Position numbers and translations under genes: made by a program. This document shows positions 1-7,985 of a stretch of DNA of 12,243 bases, piece after piece. The first letter of the stretch is position 1, and the number at the start of each line of letters is the position of its first letter. The stretch comes from Verrucomicrobiia bacterium. Lineage in GTDB: Bacteria; Verrucomicrobiota; Verrucomicrobiia; Verrucomicrobiales; Akkermansiaceae. The stretch covers positions 1 to 12,243 of the forward strand of contig CANHKJ010000068.1 in the NCBI GenBank assembly GCA_947460915.1, in the 5' to 3' direction. The notes beneath the pieces are model-generated. The model was not told where the DNA came from, did not search any database, and worked only from the letters and a program-made list of their open reading frames with translations.

Positions 1-114
1 GGCTTCGTCAAAGACCCCAGCGTGACCGTCAAGTCCCTGCTCGAAGCCAAAGGCAAAGAGCTCGGCGACACCCTCACCCTGCGCCGCTACGTGCGCTTCG
101 GTCTGGGCGAATAA
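1..114 (+). CDS. tsf: Elongation factor Ts, C-terminal end (partial)
   Basis: The window opens inside a plus-strand reading frame in frame 1 that ends at TAA 112-114. The 37 visible residues include GFVKDPSVTVKSLLEAKGK and end in LRRYVRFGLGE. This matches the conserved end of EF-Ts: a (P/G)FVKDP segment, a 'TV..LL' helix, and a basic 'RR(F/Y)VRF..GE' tail. EF-Ts is the cytoplasmic nucleotide-exchange factor that regenerates EF-Tu-GTP during translation. The start and most of the protein lie outside the window. A strong terminator follows within 25 nt, so this is the end of its transcription unit. The next gene is convergent and unrelated, so the rpsB-tsf neighbourhood is interrupted here by the defence operon. 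The family call is by recognition of the tail only. Confidence 0.85.
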   Translation, partial: GFVKDPSVTVKSLLEAKGKELGDTLTLRRYVRFGLGE

Positions 115-138
115 TTTGTCCGCAACGATCATTCTCAA

Positions 139-171
139 AACGCTCACCGAATCCCGGTGGGCGTTTTTTTT
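139..171 (+). terminator. Rho-independent terminator after tsf, possibly bidirectional
   Basis: AACGCTCACCG (139-149) pairs with CGGTGGGCGTT (155-165) with one G-U wobble, around a 5-nt loop. A run of eight T follows at 164-171. This is a standard intrinsic terminator for tsf. Read from the minus strand, the same stem is followed by four T (complement of 137-140). It lies just past the stop codon of the restriction subunit gene (179-181), so it could also end the convergent defence operon, though less efficiently. Confidence 0.88.
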
Positions 172-178
172 GCTTACC

Positions 179-3100
179 TCACTGCACAATCTGCATCAGC
201 TTGCCGTAGCTATCGACGACTTCGTAGCGCACTTGATCTTGATTGATACTGGCGAAAAATTTCCGCGCGCATTCGATCTTGGCTGCTTCGATTTTGCGAA
301 ATTGCATCGATGACATGCTGCCCTTGGTTTCAGCAATAAAGAAGATGTGTTTCACCTGATCTTTCTTGAAGGCAATGGCCCAGTCTGGATTGTAGTTGCC
401 TACGGGCGTAGGGATGAAAAACGTTTTCGGTAGCTTGGCATACACCACGACTTCCGTGCTGGCATCGAGCTCACCGACGAAGGTGCGTTCATTTGCGGAA
501 TCGGTAAACACGTAGTCGTAAATGTGATGTTGCGCCTTAAAGCCCTTGCTTAAATCTTCTTTGCGTTCGGTGAAAATCTCCGGCGTTTCATGGATTCCTG
601 TTGTCGCATCATAGCGCAGGTGCTCGACGATCATTGTGGCTTTCTGCTCATTGATGATTCGACTCATGTTGAGAATGAAGTCCTCAGGATTTCTCTTGTA
701 TTGCCCAAATACCGCCACATTGATGCCACTGAGAATGCGGGCTACCGTGCGTCTCGTTAGAATCGTCGCCTCGGCGATTTTGCCGATCAGGTCATACTTG
801 ACGACAGAGAGAACGCTGGTGTTGATCTTTTCCGTAGTGCTGGTGCTCACCATGAATGATTCACCGCCGAGTAATTCTTGATAATTGGTCGTCGCCTTTT
901 GCTCACCGCCTGTCACCACGTATTGCAAGGCGGCAATGTTGAGCTCTTGATCAAGTTTGTTAATGCACTTGCTGATCAATTCTTCGGAATCAAAGTGCAC
1001 GGAATACACAGCCTTGCGGTTGATTTTGTTCCAGAGTTCTTGGAATTCTTTTTTCTCAAAATTCGCATTTTTCCGGTTGATCTGTGTCGCCAGTCCGTTA
1101 TCGGGTGTCGGTATGTCTTTATCGTTAAAGACGGAGTCGATTAAGGCAAAGATATGTTCCTCGAATGGCGCAAGTTCTGCGGGGAGCTTGGCGAGTGTTC
1201 CTGCTTCTTTGTCACTATGATACTGTTCTGTGATGTGATCGTCAGTATCGGTGTAATCATTCTTCACCAAGTAGCGCTCGATGAGTTTTGCCATTTCTGC
1301 GGTAACGGTAACATTTCCCGTTGGAGTTTCAAAAACTTTGCCCTTGAAGTAGCCGACATTGGCCTCGCGGGGACGGGAGGAAATGGATTTGCTGATATCA
1401 GCTTGCAGCGCTTTAACGAAGTCTTTGTAGCTCTCACTCGCTACGACGGTAAGCACGTTGACGTCATGCACGATGGCGGGATCGTCCACGCGCTCGCCTG
1501 CGGAGTTAACGGCGAGGCGCATGCCACGGCCTACTTCTTGTCTGCGGGTGACAGTGTTATCGCTGTGTTTTAAGGTGCATATCACAAAGACATTCGGATT
1601 GTCCCAGCCCTCGCGCAGGGCGGAGTGGGAGAAGATGAAACGCACGGGCTCATCGAGCGAGAGCAGGCGTTCTTTGTCTTTGAGGATCAGATCGTAGGCA
1701 TCCACATCATCGGCTTCTCCGGCTGTCTCCCCACGGGCAGAGGTTTTGGAATCGACAAAGCGTTTGGTTTTTTTGTCTTGGGAAAAGTAGCCATTGTGGG
1801 TGCGGTTGGTGGCAATGCTACGCAGGTAGTTGTGATACGGTGTGTCTTCGATCCCTAACACTTCGTTCAGTTTCAGATTGTATTCTTCTTCAAAAATCTG
1901 CGCGTAGAGTCCAGGTTCGTCGCTGTCGGCATTGTATTGGCGATACTTGGCCACTTCATCAATGAAGAACAGCGTGAGCACTTTGATGCCGCGTGCGAAC
2001 AGCGATTGCTCTTTTTCAAAATGCGCTTTGATCGCTTCACGGATTTGCACGCGGCGCAGCAATGTCTCATTCACATCTCCTTGCGCTTTGCCGGCACTGA
2101 GCACGAGGCCATTGGTGAATAGCACAACGCCGTCATTGGCATTGATTTCTGAAATGACAAATCCCTCGCGGTATTGTTCGAGATGATCCGAGAGAGCAAA
2201 CAAGTCATCGCCCTTGCCGAGTAGGTGTTTCACGCGCTTGATGCCACTGCTTTGCATGCGCTCAAACTCAATCATCGCCTCGGGTGGCTTGCTGGGTGAG
2301 ACGCGGATGTTCTCCAGATAGAGATAGGCATTGGTGCCAGCCAGTCCCTTCGCGGTGACACCACGCACGGCAATCTTTTTGACCAACTTTTGATTGTAGG
2401 CATCCAGCGCATCCAGACGATAGACTTTGTTATGCTCGGTTTTGTGAGTGGCGGAATAGCGCAGAATCATCAAGGGATCAAATTCCTTGAGCTTGGTGAC
2501 GGCGGCATTGCCTTCCATTTTTTGCGGCTCATCGAGAATCAAGATCGGGTTGTTTTTGCGGATGACATCGATGGGGCGGCGCGATTGAAATTCGTCCAAT
2601 TCAAGGTAGATGCGCCGCGCATCTTCGCCACGTGTGGCAAAGGCCTGCACATTGATGATCATCACGTTGATCCCTGCATCGGAAGAAAAACTCTCCAGTT
2701 GATGCAGGTGCTTCGAGTTATAGATGAAGGTGCGAGCTTGTTTGCCGTATTGCTCACGGAAATGCTCTGCCATCACTTGGAATGATTTGGCTACGCCCTC
2801 ACGAATGGCGATGCTGGGCACTACTACGATGAATTTGCTCCAGCCATAGCGCTGATTCAACTCAAACATTGTCTTGATGTAGCAGTAAGTTTTGCCCGTG
2901 CCGGTTTCCATCTCGATGTCGAAATTCAGCTTGGAAATGTCCGTGCTTTTGAGGAGTTCGGATACGGGGATTTTTTGCTCGCGTTGAATTTCTTGCAAGT
3001 TCTTGAGAATCGTCGAGGGGGGAATGGCCAGGGAGGCGTTGGCGAAGCCATCTTGCTCGGTGCCGGGCAATGCAACGAAGCCATGTGACGATGCCGCGCC

Positions 3101-3211
3101 GGGATCGATCGCATATTTCAGACTGCTGGCCTTTGGCTGGCCTTGAAAGCAATCGACTACGGCGCGTACAGCGTCTGCTTGGTAGGCCTGGTTCTTGAAT
3201 TTGAGTTTCAT
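179..3211 (-). CDS. res: Type III restriction enzyme, Res subunit (helicase-nuclease)
   Basis: 1010 residues. Together with Mod this would form the Type III endonuclease, which translocates or slides on DNA using ATP and cuts near unmethylated recognition sites. Superfamily 2 helicase motifs occur in order: Walker A METGTGKT (101-108); a DEAD-type box DEPQ (227-230), a form common in Res; motif III SAT (253-255); motif V REGWDNPN (533-540); motif VI RRQEVGRGMR (556-565). A C-terminal PD-(D/E)XK nuclease is visible as NPDW (Asp943) followed by AETK (Glu961, Lys963). Length and domain order match full-size Res, and no motif is lost, so it is probably active. The start ATG lies 14 nt after the mod stop, as expected for a mod-res pair. 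No Shine-Dalgarno is visible in that gap (gctagccgcatcgc on the minus strand). It is the last gene of the operon and converges on tsf. Confidence 0.95.
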   Translation of the reverse strand: MKLKFKNQAYQADAVRAVVDCFQGQPKASSLKYAIDPGAASSHGFVALPGTEQDGFANASLAIPPSTILKNLQEIQREQKIPVSELLKSTDISKLNFDIEMETGTGKTYCYIKTMFELNQRYGWSKFIVVVPSIAIREGVAKSFQVMAEHFREQYGKQARTFIYNSKHLHQLESFSSDAGINVMIINVQAFATRGEDARRIYLELDEFQSRRPIDVIRKNNPILILDEPQKMEGNAAVTKLKEFDPLMILRYSATHKTEHNKVYRLDALDAYNQKLVKKIAVRGVTAKGLAGTNAYLYLENIRVSPSKPPEAMIEFERMQSSGIKRVKHLLGKGDDLFALSDHLEQYREGFVISEINANDGVVLFTNGLVLSAGKAQGDVNETLLRRVQIREAIKAHFEKEQSLFARGIKVLTLFFIDEVAKYRQYNADSDEPGLYAQIFEEEYNLKLNEVLGIEDTPYHNYLRSIATNRTHNGYFSQDKKTKRFVDSKTSARGETAGEADDVDAYDLILKDKERLLSLDEPVRFIFSHSALREGWDNPNVFVICTLKHSDNTVTRRQEVGRGMRLAVNSAGERVDDPAIVHDVNVLTVVASESYKDFVKALQADISKSISSRPREANVGYFKGKVFETPTGNVTVTAEMAKLIERYLVKNDYTDTDDHITEQYHSDKEAGTLAKLPAELAPFEEHIFALIDSVFNDKDIPTPDNGLATQINRKNANFEKKEFQELWNKINRKAVYSVHFDSEELISKCINKLDQELNIAALQYVVTGGEQKATTNYQELLGGESFMVSTSTTEKINTSVLSVVKYDLIGKIAEATILTRRTVARILSGINVAVFGQYKRNPEDFILNMSRIINEQKATMIVEHLRYDATTGIHETPEIFTERKEDLSKGFKAQHHIYDYVFTDSANERTFVGELDASTEVVVYAKLPKTFFIPTPVGNYNPDWAIAFKKDQVKHIFFIAETKGSMSSMQFRKIEAAKIECARKFFASINQDQVRYEVVDSYGKLMQIVQ

Positions 3212-3225
3212 GCGATGCGGCTAGC

Positions 3226-5301
3226 TCAGAGTGATTTCACTTCTGTAGCGGGGCTGAGGAGTTTGAATATCTGCTCCACGTTGATGCGATTACTATCATC
3301 ATCGTAGCTTTCATCGCGGAAGACGGCGCGCAGCGGCTTGCGTGCGGCGATGCTGTGGATCAGTGATTCTGGCACGGCGGCATCGAAGCAGGCGGCGAGC
3401 ACGTTTTCATCGACCCAATAAACGGTGTATTCTTTGGATTCCTTTTTGCCCTTAGAGTTCGAGCTTTCTGCGGTGATTTTTTCTTCGCGAATCGGCAGGG
3501 AAAGATCCACGCCCCAATCGACTAGGACCTGAAACAGCAAATCCTGTGCCCTGCGGTCGGGCTTGATGTGCTCGGTGTGCAAGGAAAGTTCTGCTTGATC
3601 CAATTCATCTGGTGTGCGCTGGACATCGCGGAAGTTGGAGCTATCGATTTTCAATACGCGAAAGCCTACGTCTGGCGCGGATGCGCCAGAGTTTTCAGTT
3701 TCAAGTTTTAAGTTTTCAGCGGCAGCAGCTTGTTTGGCGTGCCACTCGGACAAAATCTTTTGACCCGCGCGGCGGATGCGTTCTTTGCCAATTTCGGCAA
3801 TGGTCTGGTAGCCCGCTTTGTAGGCCTCGCTCTTTTCATCGCAGGGCTCAGGTAACTGCACCATGATGTGCCGACGTTTGCCTCCATCTTCCGCGTTGAG
3901 CTGCATAACAGCGTGGGCCGTGGTGGCAGAGCCGGAGAAGAAGTCGATGATGATGTCGCCTTGTGACGTCATCATTTCAGCCAATCCACCAATAACCTCC
4001 TCATCTTTAGGGAAATCGAAAATATCGCCGCTCATTAGGGTCCGTAGTCGCTTTGATGCGGCCCGTCCGTCTTGATAAAAAACGCTATAGGGTGCCTGCA
4101 TTTCTCTATTTTTTAAATACGACTTTATACAAGGAACAGAATTTTCATCAATTCCGAAATGCACGCGATCTTCATCGATCCAATTTTGCATTTTTTTCGG
4201 ATCGCTGGTCATCCAACCTCGCGAAGGAACTTTAACAGCTTTGCCAGTTACCGGATGTAATACTGTATAAGTTGGACCGCCTCCACCTGGCCATGATATA
4301 TTGTCAGGAAAATAGACTCCACGGCTGTCTACATGCGAATAGTGAGAGTGTGATTTTGAAGGATGGCTTTCAGGCAGATTTTTAAACCATTTTTTTAGTT
4401 CACGAGTAATAGCGGGAAAATCGTTTTTATGCTCACGCTTCAATTTGTCGTGCTGAGAGTAGATTTCATCTAACCCCTTTTTTCTTTGTCTCCATTTAAC
4501 ATCCTTGTTTCTCAGATTGTCTTTGTTTTGAGCATAGCAGACAATATATTCGTGTGAGACTGAAATCAGGCGCGAATCATTTTTTCGGCCTCCGGCCCAA
4601 ACCAAGTCGGCAACAAAATTTGCGGCTCCGAAAATCTCGTCCATTATTTGCCGAACACGAGATTGCTCCCCTTCGTCACAGGAGACAAAAATTGCGCCGT
4701 CTTCTCCAAGTAAATTCCGCGCGAGCTTCAATCTTGGATACATCATGCTCAACCATTCCGAGTGGAAGCGGCCATTGCTGGTGGAGTTCTGTTTCCACTT
4801 TTCTTCATCGAACATGACATTGCCTTCTTCGTCCACGGCACCGGAGCTGCTGGCGTAGTCATCGCGGCTCATGGAGAAGTCATCATCATAGATGAAATCA
4901 TTGCCGGTATTGTAGGGCGGATCGATGTAGATCATCTTGACCTTGCCGAGGTAGGTTTCTTGCAGGAGCTTGAGCGCATCCAGGTTATCTCCTTCGATGT
5001 AAAGGTTCTGCGTATTTTCAAAATCCACCGATTCCTCGGGGCAAGGGCGCAAGGTCAAATCAATCGGCGCATTCGCCAAAGCCAACGCCGCCCGCTTCCC
5101 CGGCCAATCCAACCGATACCGCTCCTGCGGTCCCTCCACCACATCCCCCGCCAGCTCTTGGCGCAACAAATCAAAATCAATCGCCCGCTTCAATTGCCCC
5201 GCCTCATCCATCGCCTCCGTCACACAGTTCGGAAACAACGCCGCAATGCGATCAATATTCCCCTCAGTCAGATCAGGCGTGTGGAGTTTCATTTTTTTCA
5301 T
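3226..5301 (-). CDS. mod: Type III DNA adenine methyltransferase, Mod subunit
   Basis: 691 residues. Mod recognises a short asymmetric DNA site and transfers a methyl group from S-adenosylmethionine to adenine N6. It also gives the Res complex its specificity. Motif order is that of a beta-class enzyme: the catalytic DPPY (127-130), preceded by YIEGDNLDALKLL (101-113), comes before the SAM-binding motif DFFSGSATTAHAV (453-465). The motif reads FSGSA rather than FxGxG, a form I recall from other Type III Mod proteins. The region between the motifs (about 235-445) should be the target-recognition domain, and its DNA is visibly more AT-rich. A low-complexity linker at about 523-545 is encoded by a repeat element (3671-3719). 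ATG 5301 is used; an in-frame ATG at 5292 is possible. Neither has a clear Shine-Dalgarno. The gene starts 27 nt after ptuB and ends 14 nt before res. Confidence 0.95.
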   Translation of the reverse strand: MKKMKLHTPDLTEGNIDRIAALFPNCVTEAMDEAGQLKRAIDFDLLRQELAGDVVEGPQERYRLDWPGKRAALALANAPIDLTLRPCPEESVDFENTQNLYIEGDNLDALKLLQETYLGKVKMIYIDPPYNTGNDFIYDDDFSMSRDDYASSSGAVDEEGNVMFDEEKWKQNSTSNGRFHSEWLSMMYPRLKLARNLLGEDGAIFVSCDEGEQSRVRQIMDEIFGAANFVADLVWAGGRKNDSRLISVSHEYIVCYAQNKDNLRNKDVKWRQRKKGLDEIYSQHDKLKREHKNDFPAITRELKKWFKNLPESHPSKSHSHYSHVDSRGVYFPDNISWPGGGGPTYTVLHPVTGKAVKVPSRGWMTSDPKKMQNWIDEDRVHFGIDENSVPCIKSYLKNREMQAPYSVFYQDGRAASKRLRTLMSGDIFDFPKDEEVIGGLAEMMTSQGDIIIDFFSGSATTAHAVMQLNAEDGGKRRHIMVQLPEPCDEKSEAYKAGYQTIAEIGKERIRRAGQKILSEWHAKQAAAAENLKLETENSGASAPDVGFRVLKIDSSNFRDVQRTPDELDQAELSLHTEHIKPDRRAQDLLFQVLVDWGVDLSLPIREEKITAESSNSKGKKESKEYTVYWVDENVLAACFDAAVPESLIHSIAARKPLRAVFRDESYDDDSNRINVEQIFKLLSPATEVKSL
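3671..3719. repeat. Hairpin plus GTTTTCAG direct repeats inside mod
   Basis: TCTGGCGC (3671-3678) and GCGCCAGA (3683-3690) form a perfect 8-bp inverted repeat with a GGAT loop. An A/T-rich stretch follows in which GTTTTCAG occurs at 3691-3698 and again at 3712-3719, with similar TTTCAAG/TTTTAAG units between. The element encodes residues about 528-545 of Mod (around ENLKLETENSGASAPD), a low-complexity linker between the methyltransferase core and the C-terminal region. It looks like a small intergenic-type palindromic repeat that was inserted in frame or expanded in place. This origin is inference. Confidence 0.6.
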
Positions 5302-5306
5302 GATGT

Positions 5307-5320
5307 GATTTTAGATTTTA
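5307..5320. repeat. Two-copy GATTTTA tandem repeat at the ptuB/mod junction
   Basis: GATTTTA occurs twice in tandem (5307-5313, 5314-5320), followed by GATGATTA, filling most of the 27-nt gap between the ptuB stop and the mod start. In the minus-strand transcript this is an A/U-rich leader just before mod with no Shine-Dalgarno. It may simply be spacer, or a scar where the ATPase/HNH cassette joins mod. Confidence 0.45.
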
Positions 5321-5328
5321 GATGATTA

Positions 5329-5937
5329 CTAGGCGGGCGCATATTGCTCGATTACCGATTTGAATTCGCCAATTTCCTGATAGATTTGGTCAATTGTTTT
5401 ATCATGGTAATCAGTGTTTATCAAACGATTGATCAATCGTTCTCTCTTCGTTTTGAGGACACTATGATTAAGTTGAAGAATTCGATCGACTGCGTCCAAA
5501 GCTTCAGCAAATGCTTGGCTTGTTAGAGTCGATGAAGGGCTCATTGCACCATTAATTTCATAGGTGAAAGAATGTTCTAAATTGGGAGTTTGATAGGGAT
5601 TGATCCAACTGGCAAGAATATGACCAAGTTTAGCATGCCCACAGGTCGGACTGCATGTTGTGCCGCAGCATGCTAGCAGATTCGACGGAGCAAACGTAAG
5701 ATTCGCGTAAGCTGCATTAGCTTTCGGTAAGATATGGTCTGTATGCGAAGAAGTAATTGAGATCTCTTGTTCACACCAACCACAGTTGTTGTTTTGGTTC
5801 GCAAGCAAAACCATGCGCGTTTCCTTACGACAGCTTCGCTCGTGATGATCATCTCCATCGAACCAGGGTCCATTAGGGCGCTGGCTTGAAATTGCCATGA
5901 GGCATGCTGGCAGCGTTGGAATGGGGAAACTACGCAT
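5329..5937 (-). CDS. ptuB: PtuB-like HNH endonuclease (Septu/retron-effector family)
   Basis: 202 residues. It resembles the HNH nucleases paired with PtuA ATPases in Septu systems and in some retrons, where the HNH protein is the DNA-cutting effector. Visible motif: a zinc-type CGWC (Cys52, Cys55), then SHTDHILPK with His65, Asp67 and His68, then a SNLLACC segment (Asn86, Cys90) leading to Cys95, Cys99 and His101. This follows the C..C - (E/D)H..PK - N - C..C pattern of the family, with extra Cys/His in the last part. The C-terminal half has no recognisable motif. The ATG overlaps the end of ptuA by 8 bp (ATGCGTAG), so the two are translationally coupled. Pairing with the ATPase is the main support for the PtuB name; a plain HNH protein is the alternative. 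Confidence 0.8.
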   Translation of the reverse strand: MRSFPIPTLPACLMAISSQRPNGPWFDGDDHHERSCRKETRMVLLANQNNNCGWCEQEISITSSHTDHILPKANAAYANLTFAPSNLLACCGTTCSPTCGHAKLGHILASWINPYQTPNLEHSFTYEINGAMSPSSTLTSQAFAEALDAVDRILQLNHSVLKTKRERLINRLINTDYHDKTIDQIYQEIGEFKSVIEQYAPA

Positions 5938-7264
5938 GACGTCTCGTATGTTTTGCGGTAGATGCTTTCAAATTTTGAACAAAAGGATCTTCTTTACCAA
6001 CATAGTTTTCGAGCTTCACAATCTCCGAATCATCAATTTGCAGGTCGCCCACTTTCAATCGCTGCATTAGTTTAGCTTTCAACTCTTCCACTTCGGAGAC
6101 CCTAGGGTTTGGCGAGACCTTCATCAAGTCCTCCATAATTAAGTAACTCTGCGCACCATAAGTATGCACTCCCACTTGTTCACCCGTGAGGATATTTCCC
6201 TCATCTGTAATTAAGCGGATGGATTCTTGTTTTACGGTCGATAGCACCTGCGGGCTATGAGACGTGCAGATGAACTGTACATTGGGAAAGGTGCGCTGCA
6301 GATCGAGCAAAATCCGCTGCTGCCAACTTGGGTGCAGGTGGAGCTCGATTTCGTCGATGAGAACAATTCCGGGAGTTTGTAAGACTTCAGTTCCTAAATG
6401 TGGATTTGCCTGCACCATTCGCATGGCAATATCCATGACCATAGAAATCGTTGTCTTGTAGCCGTCGCTGAGCAACTTGATGTCATACTCTTTTCCGTCA
6501 GACAGACTTGTTAGAACAAAACGAAAAGGTGCCAACTTCGTCTTTGGCAATTCATACTCTGGGATGCATGCCGTAATCGCCTTGCGGATTGCTTCAAGCT
6601 GTGGGTTGCGGTGCATGAAATCCTTTTGCGCTGTGATCTCACGCCGCTCAAGGTCTTCGAGCGTATAAAAGTGCGAGAAGAGTCTTCCAAATTTGGAATT
6701 AGAAGATAAACAGTCCTCGTAAGCTTGGTAGCGATGAAATTCTTTTGCAAATGCGCGTCCCCGAGGAGGTATCTCATTGAGGATTCTACCTGTTCCGTAG
6801 TAGGCGATGATGGGAAAGATAATTTCAGTGTCGATTTTATCTAACAGATAATAGGCTTCGTGATGAATGTCGGTGTGACCTTTGACTTCGTAGCCCATTC
6901 CCAATAACTTATTTTGTACGTTGCGAATTGCTTTAGCCGCAGGATTTAATCGCTTGATTCGATCCCACTCAGTCGAAACTGAAATATTGCAATTTTCATC
7001 TTTTTTGTATAATTCGGCACTAATTAAAGCGAACGGTTGGTCTTTCTCCCGTGTGAAGCTCACATCAGTATCAGTGGGTGCATTGCCTTTGATTTTAGGA
7101 AACTGTGTCAGAAATGGCCCAAAAGCGTAAGCAATCGCATCCAACATGCTCGTCTTTCCCGCTCCATTATTAGCGGCGAAGACAGTCAATTTACGGTCAA
7201 ATTCAATGGTGTGATCACCACTAAATCGACGAAAATTGATGAGACGTAGTTTTTTCAGATACAT
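5930..7264 (-). CDS. ptuA: PtuA-like AAA/ABC-type ATPase (Septu family)
   Basis: 444 residues. An SMC/RecF/OLD-like ATPase: the N-terminal LRLINFRRFSGDHTIEFD, then Walker A as ANNGAGKTS (31-39, with Ala in place of the usual first Gly), AYYGTGR (154-160, a motif I associate with PtuA-type ATPases), the ABC signature LLSDGYKTT (264-272), Walker B VLIDEIELHLHP (301-312, Asp304 and Glu305), and the H-loop CTSHSPQVLS (333-342). There is no long coiled-coil insertion and no TOPRIM domain, which separates it from SMC and OLD proteins. In characterised Septu systems PtuA forms a multimer that holds and controls the PtuB nuclease. The gene follows the DUF4391 gene by 39 nt and overlaps ptuB by 8 bp. 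No Shine-Dalgarno is seen before its ATG. A stand-alone AAA_15/AAA_21 ATPase is the alternative. Confidence 0.85.
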   Translation of the reverse strand: MYLKKLRLINFRRFSGDHTIEFDRKLTVFAANNGAGKTSMLDAIAYAFGPFLTQFPKIKGNAPTDTDVSFTREKDQPFALISAELYKKDENCNISVSTEWDRIKRLNPAAKAIRNVQNKLLGMGYEVKGHTDIHHEAYYLLDKIDTEIIFPIIAYYGTGRILNEIPPRGRAFAKEFHRYQAYEDCLSSNSKFGRLFSHFYTLEDLERREITAQKDFMHRNPQLEAIRKAITACIPEYELPKTKLAPFRFVLTSLSDGKEYDIKLLSDGYKTTISMVMDIAMRMVQANPHLGTEVLQTPGIVLIDEIELHLHPSWQQRILLDLQRTFPNVQFICTSHSPQVLSTVKQESIRLITDEGNILTGEQVGVHTYGAQSYLIMEDLMKVSPNPRVSEVEELKAKLMQRLKVGDLQIDDSEIVKLENYVGKEDPFVQNLKASTAKHTRRHA

Positions 7265-7303
7265 AATGAGAGATGAGAGGCAGTAGATGCTTCGGCGGTG
7301 GTT

Positions 7304-7981
7304 TTAGCAGGAATCACCGTCTGATGCAAGACTGGCGATTTCCGATGTGAGGCTGCGCAATTGGCCGTGAAGCTCGACTTTCCGATTGAATTGCTTCTCG
7401 CGCTTGAGGCGAGCTTCCAACTGAACCAATTCGCGTTGTTTCGCCTCAAGGGTGAGCAAGCGTGTCACGTGGGCGCGCAAGGATTCTTGAGGGCGGGCAG
7501 GCAGAGGCAGATGATGGCGCAGGCATTGATCGTATAGAGCCGCAAGATCCAAGGCCACGGGAAGCGGCAAACGTTCTGGGGCAGCTTGCCAACCGTGATC
7601 AAAGGTGGTCTCGATGACCCATTTCGCTGCGTCGGCCTCGCTCGGGCGCTTGTAGGAAACAACGTGGCGGATGCGATCCTCGTGGATGCATTCAAAAAAG
7701 ATCGGAAAAGGAATGGCGCGATCAATCGTCTGCACGATGCTGCGCAGGCTGGCTTGGTCAATTTCTGCGGCCTTGAGCAAGAGGGTGAAGACTTGAATTT
7801 CCGTGATGCCATCACGGGCAGGCAGATGCAAGGTCTCGGGGGATAATTTATGTGCCCATGCGATCTCGGCGACATGTGCAGAAAACAGCTCCTTGATGCG
7901 CTTGCTCGCGGATACGGCGGCAAAAATGCGGGTCTTAGGAACCGCTTTGCCAAATCGTGTCGATGGTGGATAGAGGAACAA
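7304..7981 (-). CDS. DUF4391 domain protein, defence-associated, unknown function
   Basis: 225 residues from the chosen start. I recognise the DUF4391 pattern: an N-terminal FLYPPSTRFGKAVPK, then IAWAHKLSPETLHL (40-53), EIQVF (61-65), an IDRAIPFPIFF segment (86-96) and VVSYKR (107-112). The last 60 residues (about 165-220) are rich in Leu, Glu, Lys and Arg and should form a coiled coil. No enzymatic motif is evident. From memory, this domain is often encoded beside SNF2-type helicases and Type III mod/res genes, as here, so it may be a partner of the upstream helicase. The open frame extends back to a TTG at 8035, but TTG 7981 is preferred: it lies 4 nt after the helicase stop and directly before the conserved FLYPP start. 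The upstream 18 codons overlap the helicase gene and look unconserved. A stretch GAGTAG could act as a weak ribosome site. Confidence 0.8.
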   Translation of the reverse strand: MFLYPPSTRFGKAVPKTRIFAAVSASKRIKELFSAHVAEIAWAHKLSPETLHLPARDGITEIQVFTLLLKAAEIDQASLRSIVQTIDRAIPFPIFFECIHEDRIRHVVSYKRPSEADAAKWVIETTFDHGWQAAPERLPLPVALDLAALYDQCLRHHLPLPARPQESLRAHVTRLLTLEAKQRELVQLEARLKREKQFNRKVELHGQLRSLTSEIASLASDGDSC

Positions 7982-7985
7982 GTTT

